A DNA stretch of 64,000 nucleotides from Phenylobacterium deserti (GTDB lineage: Bacteria > Pseudomonadota > Alphaproteobacteria > Caulobacterales > Caulobacteraceae), in NCBI GenBank assembly GCA_943332615.1, contig CALQQB010000018.1, positions 1-64,000 of the forward strand. Direction: 5' to 3'. Below the pieces are notes generated by a model, which was not told where the DNA came from, searched no databases, and worked only from the letters and a program-made list of their open reading frames with translations. Shown one piece after another: positions 10,051-18,353 of the stretch. The first letter of the stretch is position 1, and the number at the start of each line of letters is the position of its first letter. The position numbers and the translations under genes were made by a program.

Positions 10051-10905
10051 CTAGCTCTCCCACCACGGATACAGCGTGGGCATGTCAGTCGAGACCTTGC
10101 CTGGGAACTGCGGCGGGCGCTTTTCAAGGAAGGCGGCGACGCCTTCCTTGACGTCAGGGCTGGAGCCCAGCGCCATGGCCAGCGCGCCATCGACAGCCAG
10201 GGCGCCGGCAGGGGAGGCGTCTCCGGAGAAGCGCCAGAGCATTTGCCGGGCGAGCGCGATGGAGACGGGTGAGGTGTTCTGGGCGATTTCCAGGGCGATC
10301 TCGCGGGCGCGGGCCAGCAGCTGGTCGGGCTCGACCACCTCGGCGACGAGGCCGGCGGCCTGGGCCTCCTCGGCCTGGATCAGGCCGCCGGCGAGGCACC
10401 AGCGGAGCGCCTGGGGCAGGCCCACCAGCTTGGGCAGGAACCAGGCGCTGCCGGCCTCCGGCGCCAGCCCCCGGCGGGCGAAGACGAAGCCGACGCGGGC
10501 GCCCTTGGCGGCGATGCGGATGTCCATGGGCAGGGTCAGGGTCGCGCCGACGCCGACCGCCGCGCCGTTGATCGCCGCGATCGAGGGCTTGCGGCAGTTG
10601 AAGATGGCGCCCACGAAGCCACCGCCCTGCTGGCGCGCCTGGCCGGGGGCGGAGAAGGCCACCGAGCCCGGGGCCTTGTCGTCGAAGGCGTTGGCGCCGC
10701 CGGAGATGTCGGCCCCGGCGCAGAAGCCGCGACCGGCGCCGGTGACGATCACCACGCGGACAGCGTCGTCCTCGTCGGCGCGGTGGAAGGCGTCGGCCAG
10801 CTCGGCGCCCATGATCGCGGTATAGGCGTTCAGCTTCTCGGGTCGGTTGAGGGTGATGGTCAGCACCGGGCCATCGAGGTCGTAGAGGATGGTCTCGTAG
10901 GCCAT
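10051..10905 (-). CDS. Enoyl-CoA hydratase/isomerase family protein
   Basis: 284-residue crotonase-fold cytosolic enzyme. The oxyanion-hole segments are GFCAGADISGG near residues 60-70 and INGAAVGVGATL near 110-122. A glutamate in RGLAPEAGS, near the position of the catalytic acid of hydratases, supports hydration of 2-enoyl-CoA, although isomerase activity is possible. It is divergent from pabB with about 150 bp between starts, and it has no beta-oxidation partner next to it. Confidence 0.9.
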   Translation of the reverse strand: MAYETILYDLDGPVLTITLNRPEKLNAYTAIMGAELADAFHRADEDDAVRVVIVTGAGRGFCAGADISGGANAFDDKAPGSVAFSAPGQARQQGGGFVGAIFNCRKPSIAAINGAAVGVGATLTLPMDIRIAAKGARVGFVFARRGLAPEAGSAWFLPKLVGLPQALRWCLAGGLIQAEEAQAAGLVAEVVEPDQLLARAREIALEIAQNTSPVSIALARQMLWRFSGDASPAGALAVDGALAMALGSSPDVKEGVAAFLEKRPPQFPGKVSTDMPTLYPWWES

Positions 10906-11053
10906 GGTGCGCTCCCTGGATTTTCGCGATCACGCGCGCTTTACGAGGCGGCAGGTCAAGCGGCGCGAGATGCGCTATAGGCCGCGCCCGATGTGGAGCC
11001 GCCCCGCCAGCCACCAGACCCTGCCTTCGCGCGTGCCGCTGCGCTGCGCCATA

Positions 11054-12364
11054 ATGCGCGAGGCGCCCTGGGTCGATCCGGTGGATGTGGCGTCGGCGTT
11101 CTTCGACGAGGCCTATGCCGGCGTGCTGTTCTCCGGGCCCGACGGCTGGTCCTATGTGCTGCGGTGGCCCGATGCGGTGGCCGAGTACGATGAGTTGGAG
11201 ACGCTGGTCGGTCCGCCGGGGCCGCTGCTGGCGGGCGGGCCGCCGTTCCAGGGCGGGGTCGTAGGGCTGGCGGCCTATGAGTTTTCCGCGCAGTTGGAGC
11301 CGACCGCGCCGCAGGCGCGGGGGGATTGGCCCGACCTGATCCTGCTGCGCTACCCAGCGCTGCTGGCCTTTCACGCCGGGGATCGGCGGGTCGTGGCGAT
11401 CGGCCGGGGGCCAGATGCCGGCGCGGCCACGGCGCGGGCGGATGCGGCGTTAGGCTGGCCGGAGGCGGCGCGCTCACCCGACGCGGCAGGTCGGCTCGCG
11501 GAGTCCGTGCGGCTCGACACCTGCGATGATCGCCACGCCGCGGCCGTGGCGGACGCGGTCGCTCGGATCACCGCCGGCGAGATCTTCCAGGCCAACTTGG
11601 CGCGGGCCTGGCGGGGGACGCTGGCGCCGGGCCGGACGCCCTTCGACCTGTTCCGAAGGCTCGCGCGGCAGAGCCCGGCCGGCTATGCGGCCTATCTGCG
11701 GCTGCCGGGCCGAGTGCTGGTCTCCAACTCGCCGGAGCGGTTCCTGTCGGTGCGGCCCGAGGCGGACGGGCTTTGGGCCGAGAGCCATCCGATCAAGGGC
11801 ACCCGGCCGCGCGGCGCCGATCCGGCGGGCGACGCGGCGCTGGCCGCCGAGCTGCTGGCCAGCGGCAAGGACCATGCGGAAAACCTGATGATCGTGGACC
11901 TGATGCGCAACGACATCGCCCGGGTCGCGGTCCCAGGCACGGTGAGCGTCCCGGAGCTGGCGGCCCTGCGCAGCTATGCCAACGTCCACCACCTGGTTTC
12001 CCGGGTGCGGGGGCGGCTGCGGCCGGAGCACGGGGCGTGGGACGCGTTCCTGGCCGCCTTCCCGCCGGGCTCGGTGACGGGGGCGCCGAAGCTGCAGGCG
12101 ATGAGCGTGATCGCCCGCCACGAGCCGCCACGCGGGCCATACTGCGGAAGCCTGTTCTGGGCCGGGGTGGACGGGGCGATGGAGGCCAGCGTGCTGATCC
12201 GGACCGTGGCCCTGACGCAGGACATGACCGAAAATCCGGCAGGCTGGGCTTTCGAAGCCCGCGCCGGGGGCGGGATCGTCGCCGACAGCGACCCGGCGGC
12301 CGAAGTCGCTGAAACCACCGCCAAGATCGGCGCCATCCTGACGGCGCTGACGGATGGACCATGA
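11054..12364 (+). CDS. pabB: Aminodeoxychorismate synthase component I
   Basis: 436-residue chorismate-utilising enzyme that makes 4-amino-4-deoxychorismate for folate. The C-terminal chorismate-binding domain is complete: PIKGTRPRG (the lysine distinguishes ADC synthase from anthranilate synthase, which has Ala), the ENLMIVDLMRNDI segment, the GSVTGAPK motif and the ARAGGGIV end motif. The open frame extends to 10904, but the extra N-terminal residues are arginine-rich and unlike the family; the ATG at 11054 (MREAPWVDP) is chosen without a clear ribosome-binding site. It overlaps pabC by four bases (ATGA). The amidotransferase pabA is not in this window. Confidence 0.92.
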   Translation: MREAPWVDPVDVASAFFDEAYAGVLFSGPDGWSYVLRWPDAVAEYDELETLVGPPGPLLAGGPPFQGGVVGLAAYEFSAQLEPTAPQARGDWPDLILLRYPALLAFHAGDRRVVAIGRGPDAGAATARADAALGWPEAARSPDAAGRLAESVRLDTCDDRHAAAVADAVARITAGEIFQANLARAWRGTLAPGRTPFDLFRRLARQSPAGYAAYLRLPGRVLVSNSPERFLSVRPEADGLWAESHPIKGTRPRGADPAGDAALAAELLASGKDHAENLMIVDLMRNDIARVAVPGTVSVPELAALRSYANVHHLVSRVRGRLRPEHGAWDAFLAAFPPGSVTGAPKLQAMSVIARHEPPRGPYCGSLFWAGVDGAMEASVLIRTVALTQDMTENPAGWAFEARAGGGIVADSDPAAEVAETTAKIGAILTALTDGP

Positions 12365-13140
12365 CCGACATTGCCCCTGAAGACCGCGGCTTCACGCTGG
12401 GCCACGGCCTGTTCGAGACCTTGCTGTGGTCGAACGGCGCGCCGGAGCATTGGCACGCCCACGTGCAGCGGCTGGAGCGCGGCTGCCGCTCGCTGGGCCT
12501 GCCGCTGCCGGACCGCGCGGCGCTGCGGATGGCGGCGGAGGTGGTGATTGAGGCGCAGGGATCACCGCGGAGGGCGGCGGTCCGGATCAACTGGAGCGCC
12601 GGGGTGGGCGACCGGGGGCTGGACCCGCCTTCGACCGTGCGGCCGGTGCTGACCGCGACCGCGTCGCCGCTGGGGCCGGCGCCGGGCCCCGCGCAGCTGG
12701 CCACCGCCCAGGTTCGGCGCAACGACCGCTCGCCGACGTCGCGGCTGAAGAGCCTGTCCTATCTCGATAACGTGCTGGCCCGCGCCGAGGCCCGCGCGGT
12801 CGGCGCCGATGAAGCCCTGATGCTGAACACCGCCGGGGAGATGGCCTGCGCGGCGGCGGCCAATGTGTTCTGGCTGCGCCACAACGAGGTGTTCACGCCG
12901 GACCTTGCCTGCGGGGTGCTGGACGGGGTGATCCGGCGCGAGGTGATCGCCGCCTGCCACAGCCTGGGCCTGGCGATGCATGAGGTCTTCGCCAACCCGG
13001 GCCGCCTGGCGGGGGCGCCGATGTTCATCACCAACAGCCTGATCGGCGTGCGGCCGGTGGCCAGCCTGGACGGCCAGGACCTGCCATCCTCGCCGCTGGT
13101 CGCGGCCATCGCCAGACAGGTTAGTCGGATGCCCACGTAA
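12361..13140 (+). CDS. pabC: Aminodeoxychorismate lyase (class IV PLP enzyme)
   Basis: 259-residue fold-type IV PLP enzyme converting aminodeoxychorismate to p-aminobenzoate and pyruvate. The Schiff-base lysine is K130 in the RLKSLSYLDNVLA motif, and the PLP phosphate loop is in the ITNSLIGVRPV segment near the C-terminus. Translational coupling to pabB by an ATGA overlap supports the folate role over a D-amino-acid aminotransferase role. It is a useful internal control for the lysine-less class IV homologue at 48769-49680. Confidence 0.9.
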   Translation: MTDIAPEDRGFTLGHGLFETLLWSNGAPEHWHAHVQRLERGCRSLGLPLPDRAALRMAAEVVIEAQGSPRRAAVRINWSAGVGDRGLDPPSTVRPVLTATASPLGPAPGPAQLATAQVRRNDRSPTSRLKSLSYLDNVLARAEARAVGADEALMLNTAGEMACAAAANVFWLRHNEVFTPDLACGVLDGVIRREVIAACHSLGLAMHEVFANPGRLAGAPMFITNSLIGVRPVASLDGQDLPSSPLVAAIARQVSRMPT

Positions 13141-13159
13141 CGGCCTTCCGGAGGAAGGT

Positions 13160-14491
13160 CTAGGCGAGCCCCGAAATAACCTTGCGCAGAACATCGGCGA
13201 TCTGGCCGATCTGATCGGGACTGATGATCAGCGGCGGCGACAACGCCAGAAAGTCTCCGGCCGACCGGACGGTGAGCCCTGCCTCGAACGCCGCCACCAT
13301 GGCCTCGAAGCCCCGAGCCCCCGGCGCCCCTGGCCTGGGCGCGAACTCGATGGCGCCCATCAGGCCCAGGTTGCGGATGTCGATCACGTGCGGCGCGTTG
13401 GCCAGGCCATGCAGGGCGTCCTCCCAGATCGGCGACATGGCCGCGGCATGGGCGAACAGGGCCTCGCGCTCGTAGATGCCCAGTGTCGCGGCGCCCGCCG
13501 CGCAGGCCACCGGGTGGCCGGAGTAGGTGTAGCCGTGGAAGAATTCCACCGTCGCGCCCGCCGCGCCGGCCTGGACAATAGTGTCGTGGACCTGCCGGCT
13601 GGCGAACACCGCGCCCATGGGGATCGTGGCGTTGGTGATGCCCTTGGCAGTGGTCACGATGTCGGGGGTGACGCCGAACAGCTGGCTGGCGAACGGCGCG
13701 CCCAGGCGGCCGAACCCGGTAATGACTTCGTCGAAGATCAGCAGGATGCCGTGCTTGTCGCAGAGCGCTCGCAGGCGTTCGAGATAGCCCTTGGGCGGTG
13801 GCAGCACGCCGCCGGCGCCGGCCACCGGCTCGACCATCACCGCGGCGATGGTCTCGGCGCCGTGCAGCGCCACCAGCTGCTCCAGGTCGTCGGCCAGCTC
13901 GGCCCCGTGCTCGGGCAGGCCGCGGGCGAAGGCGTTGCGGGCCATGTCGTGAGTGTGGCGCAGGTGGTCGGAGGTCAGCAGCGGATAGACCCGGCGGTTG
14001 TTCACCAACCCGCCCACCGAGATGCCGCCGAAGCCGACCCCGTGGTAGCCCTTCTCGCGCCCCACCAGCCGGATACGCTGCCCCTCGCCGCGGGCGCGGT
14101 GATAGGCGATGGCCATCTTCAGCGCCGTGTCGGCCGCCTCCGAGCCGGAATTGACGAAGAAGATGCGGTCGAGGCCCGGCGGGGCGATCGCCGCCAGCTG
14201 GTTGGCGAAGTCGAAGGCCAGCGGGTGGCCGATGTTGAACGAGGGCGCGTAGTCCAGGCTCATCAGCTGGTGATGCACCGCCGCGGCGATCTCGGGCCGT
14301 GCATGGCCGGCGTTGACGCACCAGAGCCCGGCGGTGCCGTCTAGGATCTCGTGGCCGTCGTCGGCGCGGTAATACATCCCACTCGCCGAGACCAGCATCC
14401 TCGGCGAGGCCTTGAACTGGCGGTTGGCCGTGAACGGCATCCAGTAGGCCGACAGGTCGGTGCGGTTGGCGAGTTGTGCGGCGTCGTCCAT
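13160..14491 (-). CDS. Class III aminotransferase, omega-amino acid:pyruvate type
   Basis: 443-residue PLP-dependent enzyme. The N-terminal AYWMPFTANRQFK motif is typical of beta-alanine/omega-amino acid:pyruvate transaminases. The cofactor aspartate lies in LIFDEV near residue 254, and the Schiff-base lysine near 283 in TTAKGITN. The ATG at 14491 has GGAG seven bases upstream and is preferred to the ATG at 14545, whose extension is basic and unlike the family. It is divergent from the luciferase-like gene with 148 bp between starts. Amine donor unknown. Confidence 0.9.
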   Translation of the reverse strand: MDDAAQLANRTDLSAYWMPFTANRQFKASPRMLVSASGMYYRADDGHEILDGTAGLWCVNAGHARPEIAAAVHHQLMSLDYAPSFNIGHPLAFDFANQLAAIAPPGLDRIFFVNSGSEAADTALKMAIAYHRARGEGQRIRLVGREKGYHGVGFGGISVGGLVNNRRVYPLLTSDHLRHTHDMARNAFARGLPEHGAELADDLEQLVALHGAETIAAVMVEPVAGAGGVLPPPKGYLERLRALCDKHGILLIFDEVITGFGRLGAPFASQLFGVTPDIVTTAKGITNATIPMGAVFASRQVHDTIVQAGAAGATVEFFHGYTYSGHPVACAAGAATLGIYEREALFAHAAAMSPIWEDALHGLANAPHVIDIRNLGLMGAIEFAPRPGAPGARGFEAMVAAFEAGLTVRSAGDFLALSPPLIISPDQIGQIADVLRKVISGLA

Positions 14492-14639
14492 GGCGGCTCT
14501 CCGGAAGGCTCTGCCACGAAACCAGCTTCGGCGCCGCGCCGCCACCCCGCCGCTGCCGAATAGGCGTTGCCAAACCCCGCGTAAGGACGGGAAAGTCTGG
14601 ATCGCGCGCCCACCAGAGGCGCCGAGGGAGGCTTAGCCC

Positions 14640-15881
14640 ATGCGTTTCGGCGTCTTCTACGAGCACCAGCTGCCGCGGCCCTGGAACAAGGGCGACGAGG
14701 CCAAGCTGTTCCACGACGCTTTGGAGCAGGTGCAGCTCGCCGACCGGCTCGGCTACGACTACGCCTGGGAGGTGGAGCATCACTTCCTCGAGGAGTATTC
14801 GCACTCCTCCTCGCCGGAGGTGTTCCTGGCGGCCTGCGCGGCGCTGACCAAGAACATCCGAGTCGGCCACGGCATCCGGCAGGTGATCCCCAACTACAAC
14901 CACCCGGCGCGGACAGCGGAGGGGCTGGCGACCCTGGACATCATCTCGCGCGGCCGGCTGGATTTCGGCATCGGCGAGGGCGCGACCCGGCTGGAGCTGG
15001 GCGGCTTCGGCATCCCGGCGCGCGACAAACGGGCGCTGGCCATCGAGGCGGCCGAGCAGATCGCCAACATGATGGTGATGGACCCCTACCCCGGCTACGA
15101 GGGCGCGGGTTTCTCCTTCCCGTGCCGCAACGTCGTGCCGAAGCCGATGCAGAGCCCGCATCCGCCCATGTGGATGGCCTGCACCAACCGCGACACCATC
15201 AAGGTGGCGGCCTCCATTGGCGTAGGCGCGCTGGCCTTCTCGTTCCTCGATCCCGAGGAGGCCAAGACCTGGGCCGATATCTACTACGGGATCATCAAGT
15301 CGGAGGACTGCAAGCCGATCGGGCATGCGGTGAACGCCAACCTGGCGATGGTGTCGAACTTCTCGGTCCACCCCGACCGGGACGAGGCGATCCGGCGCGG
15401 ACAGGAGGGCTTCGAGTTCTTCTCCTACGCCATCAACGCCCTGGTGGCCCACGACGCCGTCCCCGGCCGCTCGACCCTGTTCGCCGACTTCCAGAAATCC
15501 CGCGCCGCTTCCGACGAGGAGATCATCGCCGCGCGCAAGGCCTCCTCCCGCAACGCCAACGGCATCGGCACCCCCGCCGACATTCGCGAGCATATTCAGG
15601 GCTTCCAGGCCGCTGGCGTCGACCAGGTGATCTTCCTGCAGCAGGCCGGGCGCAACAAGCATGAGCATATCTGCGAGGCGCTGGAGCTGTTCGCGGCCGA
15701 GGTGATGCCGGCGTTCAAGGCTGAGGTCGCCGAGCGCGAGGCCAGGAAGGCCGCCGACCTGGCGCCCTACCTGGAAGCCGCCATGGCCCGGAAGACGTGG
15801 ATGAAGCCCCTGGCCGACGCCGACATCCCGATCGTCCCGGCCTCGCGCCAGAAGGCGCAGGTCAACGAGGCGGCGCGGTAG
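14640..15881 (+). CDS. LLM-class flavin-dependent monooxygenase (luciferase-like)
   Basis: 413-residue TIM-barrel bacterial-luciferase-family protein expected to use reduced FMN and O2. The N-terminal MRFGVFYEHQLP, the WEVEHHF segment and RLDFGIGEG are characteristic. A strong GGGAGG precedes the ATG. It converges on the epoxide-hydrolase-like gene, and the coding regions overlap by 20 bases. The substrate is not evident; paired flavin reductase is absent here. The position beside an epoxide-hydrolase homologue suggests catabolism of a terpene, ketone or hydrocarbon (inference). Confidence 0.9.
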   Translation: MRFGVFYEHQLPRPWNKGDEAKLFHDALEQVQLADRLGYDYAWEVEHHFLEEYSHSSSPEVFLAACAALTKNIRVGHGIRQVIPNYNHPARTAEGLATLDIISRGRLDFGIGEGATRLELGGFGIPARDKRALAIEAAEQIANMMVMDPYPGYEGAGFSFPCRNVVPKPMQSPHPPMWMACTNRDTIKVAASIGVGALAFSFLDPEEAKTWADIYYGIIKSEDCKPIGHAVNANLAMVSNFSVHPDRDEAIRRGQEGFEFFSYAINALVAHDAVPGRSTLFADFQKSRAASDEEIIAARKASSRNANGIGTPADIREHIQGFQAAGVDQVIFLQQAGRNKHEHICEALELFAAEVMPAFKAEVAEREARKAADLAPYLEAAMARKTWMKPLADADIPIVPASRQKAQVNEAAR

Positions 15882-16938
15882 GGGTAAGGAACTCAAGCAG
15901 CGCCTCCACCACCGCCTCCGCCGCCTCCTGCTGGACCCAGTGTCCGGCACCCGGGATCAGGCGAACGCCCTCGAACCTCGAGCAGGCCCGCGTCGCCATG
16001 GTGTCCAGGGCGCCCGGCGACTGGTGGACGCCCCAGTCGCGGGCGCCGGCGATGAAGGCGGTGGGGACGTCGATGGTGCGGCCCGCGAACGGGCGCAGCT
16101 CGGCGATATGGGCGGCTTCGGTGCGGCAGCGATACCCCTGCAGCCCGCCCTGGAACCCGGTGCGGCCGTACTCGGCGGCAAAGACCGCGAGGTCACTCTC
16201 GGGCAGCCAGCGGCAGGCGGCGACCTCGGCGGGGCTCGGCATGAAGGGCGCCACGGTGGCGGCCATGCCCTCGGCGCGGTCCATCACATAGTAGGTCGGC
16301 AACCGGGCGAACTCGGCCGCGGCGGGCCCTTCGAGCGGGACCGGATCGTTGCCGACCCAATCTCCGCTCTTCACGTGGAAATAGGCGCGCAGGAAGGCGT
16401 GCAGGCCCTGCGGCGCGCGCCACATGTCGGCATCGGCATCGGGGCCCGAGTAGTAGCGGGTGTAGTGCTTACGGGGCCGGGCCAGCGCCGCCAGAGCGGC
16501 GTCCAGATTCGCGCTTGGCGGGGACGAGGAGAGACCCGGCGGGCCGGCGAACGGCGCACTCATCATCACCAGGGCCGGGAAGATATCGGGCCGGATCAGG
16601 GCGGCGTAGGCGGCCGCCTGCGCGCCCATGTCGTGGCCGACGACAGCCGCCGCCCGCTCGACCCCGAGCTTGCCCAGCAGCGCCAGCAGGTCGGTGAGCA
16701 GATTGAGCTGCCGGAACTGCGCCACGTCTCCGTCGAAGCATGCGTCGCCGCCCGTCGTGCGCCCATAGCCCCGCAGGTCGGGCGCGACCACGTGGAAGCC
16801 GGCGTCGGCGAGCGCGGGCATCACGTGGCGCCAGCTGTAGGCCAGTTCCGGGAAGCCGTGGAGCAGCAGCAGGCAGGGCCTCCCGGCCTCGCCGGCCTGC
16901 AGAACGTGCATGTCGAGACCGTTCACGGCCCGAACCAT
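15862..16938 (-). CDS. Alpha/beta hydrolase, epoxide-hydrolase-like
   Basis: 358-residue hydrolase. The oxyanion motif HGFPE is near residue 27, the nucleophile elbow GHDMG has aspartate D103 as in epoxide hydrolases and haloalkane dehalogenases, and a cap region holds a tyrosine-rich YTRYYS segment. The catalytic histidine is in PGAGHWVQQE near the C-terminus. The aspartate nucleophile rules out an ordinary serine esterase. The first ATG is at 16938, but the frame stays open upstream and encodes a plausible LPLPNEIYTR stretch without an ATG or GTG, so the true start may be a rarer codon further upstream. Its 3' end overlaps the monooxygenase gene on the other strand. Confidence 0.87.
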   Translation of the reverse strand: MVRAVNGLDMHVLQAGEAGRPCLLLLHGFPELAYSWRHVMPALADAGFHVVAPDLRGYGRTTGGDACFDGDVAQFRQLNLLTDLLALLGKLGVERAAAVVGHDMGAQAAAYAALIRPDIFPALVMMSAPFAGPPGLSSSPPSANLDAALAALARPRKHYTRYYSGPDADADMWRAPQGLHAFLRAYFHVKSGDWVGNDPVPLEGPAAAEFARLPTYYVMDRAEGMAATVAPFMPSPAEVAACRWLPESDLAVFAAEYGRTGFQGGLQGYRCRTEAAHIAELRPFAGRTIDVPTAFIAGARDWGVHQSPGALDTMATRACSRFEGVRLIPGAGHWVQQEAAEAVVEALLEFLTPTAPPR

Positions 16939-17136
16939 CCGGGTGTAGATTTCGTTCGGCAGCGGCAGATGGGCCAGCGAGCTCAGAGGTCGGTTCCCTG
17001 GATGAGCGATCGACGGCTCACCGGAACCGCCGACCGATCAAGACCCTTAGTTCGGAATGGACCCTTCGTCGTGCCGAGATCGGCCCAACCGAAGCGTCGA
17101 AGGGTTTGGCGCGGCTTGGGCGGCGGCGTGGGCGTC

Positions 17137-18105
17137 TCAGTGCTTCCAGGACACCTTCACGCCCCAGGCGCCGAATCGAGCCTTCTTCAACTCGACCGCG
17201 GGCGCGTCGGCCGAAGCGGTCGCCAGGCCGGCCCAGGTGAGGCGATAGCGGACCAGATAGCCGTCATGGTCGGATAGCCGGGCCTGTGGTTCCGGCGCGC
17301 CGAACAGGGTCCGGACAGCCATCGGCCGCACGGCCACGCCGCCATCCTCGGCAAAGCCCTGCAGGTCCTGGGAGCGGAGCCATGGTTCCGCCGTGGTGTC
17401 GGCAGCGCCGTTGCCGCAGCCCGAGTCCGGCTGGCTGCAGAACTCACTGACCACCGTGTAGGGGCGGTCCAGCGCCTCGTGATAGTAGCGCTTCGGTGCG
17501 CCCTTGACGTTGAAGTCACCGCCGACCAGCAGCGGCCGGGTGGCGTCCCGGTTGGCCTTCACGAAGGCGATGAGGGCGTCGGTCTGGTGGTTGTGCGCCG
17601 CCAGTGCGCGGGCGGCGGGCGCCCCCGAGGCGCGGCGCGAGTTCATGTGGGTGTTGAGCACGTCGATCTGGAACGGCTGGCCTTCGGGGGCGAGGCGCAC
17701 CAGCATCACCCCCTTGTTGGCTAGGCAGTCCCAGCCCGCGCAGTCGCTGAACGCGGCCGTCCGGACGTCGGTGATCGGCAGGTCCGATAGTACGTGCAGC
17801 CCGCCGCCGGTCAGCTTTCCGAAGCCGCTTTCGCGGCGGGGTCCCCGCACCCAATGCGGATAGCCGCTCGCCTTCGCCAGATCGGCCACTTCGCTTCGGA
17901 ACCCTTCTTGAATGAGCACGACGTCCGGCTGGCGCCCCTCGCGGCGCAACTGCGCCAACGCCTCGCCGATCCGCCGCAGCGCCGCCCCGCGGCCGAGCGC
18001 CACCGGCCAGGGCAGGCCGCGCACATTGTAGGTGAGCACGCTGATCTCCGCGTGCTGGGCGGGCGGCGAATGCGCCGGCGCCAGGTCAATGGCATCGAAA
18101 AACAT
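17137..18105 (-). CDS. Endonuclease/exonuclease/phosphatase (EEP) family protein
   Basis: 322-residue metal-dependent phosphoesterase. EEP motifs appear in order: LTYNVRGLP (Asn), LIQEGF (Glu), NTHMNS (His), GGDFNVKG (Asp/Asn) and LSDHDGYLV (Asp/His). Members cleave nucleic acids, phosphoinositides or sphingomyelin; the substrate is not decidable here. The open frame extends to 18411, but the ATG at 18105 has AGGAG eight bases upstream, and the longer N-terminus is basic low-complexity, so 18105 is chosen. It is divergent from the CYP153 gene. Confidence 0.85.
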   Translation of the reverse strand: MFFDAIDLAPAHSPPAQHAEISVLTYNVRGLPWPVALGRGAALRRIGEALAQLRREGRQPDVVLIQEGFRSEVADLAKASGYPHWVRGPRRESGFGKLTGGGLHVLSDLPITDVRTAAFSDCAGWDCLANKGVMLVRLAPEGQPFQIDVLNTHMNSRRASGAPAARALAAHNHQTDALIAFVKANRDATRPLLVGGDFNVKGAPKRYYHEALDRPYTVVSEFCSQPDSGCGNGAADTTAEPWLRSQDLQGFAEDGGVAVRPMAVRTLFGAPEPQARLSDHDGYLVRYRLTWAGLATASADAPAVELKKARFGAWGVKVSWKH

Positions 18106-18212
18106 CTTTCCCGCTCCTGGACCTGCGGTCCGTTTCGCGCGCGGGACAAGACGTGACGGTCCGGCGGTGAAGCGGCGTCGCGGTGTTGATCTGAACCCCA
18201 GCCTCAACGGTC

Positions 18213-18235
18213 CCCCGCCCAGGCGGGGCTTCTTT
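18213..18235 (+). terminator. Rho-independent terminator-like hairpin with no gene in front
   Basis: CCCCGC (18213-18218), a four-base loop and GCGGGG (18223-18228) are followed by CTTCTTT. The orientation is plus, yet the nearest coding sequence upstream on that strand is more than 2 kb away, because the EEP gene reads leftward. It lies 118 bp upstream of the CYP153 start, so it may end a small RNA or act in the P450 leader. Confidence 0.5.
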
Positions 18236-18267
18236 CGGAGATTCGGGTTACTCATACGGGACAACGG

Positions 18268-18282
18268 CGTCACAATTTGACG
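18268..18282. promoter_or_regulatory. Inverted repeat CGTCA-N5-TGACG upstream of CYP153 gene
   Basis: Perfect 5-bp arms around CAATT, 72 bp upstream of the P450 start. The same half-site in the opposite arrangement (TGACG-N4-CGTCA) occurs upstream of the second P450 gene. A role as operator is inference. Confidence 0.35.
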
Positions 18283-18353
18283 ACAGCGCTTCCGCCTTGG
18301 AGGTTTGCGGATCGAGGGTTTGGGGCCATTCTCCCTTGGCGGAGGAGCGAAAC

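Noticed and set aside
12759..15950. 1063-residue minus-strand open frame over the aminotransferase, monooxygenase and pabC
   Set aside because: It is antisense or out-of-frame reading of three well-supported genes, a common effect of high GC at third positions.
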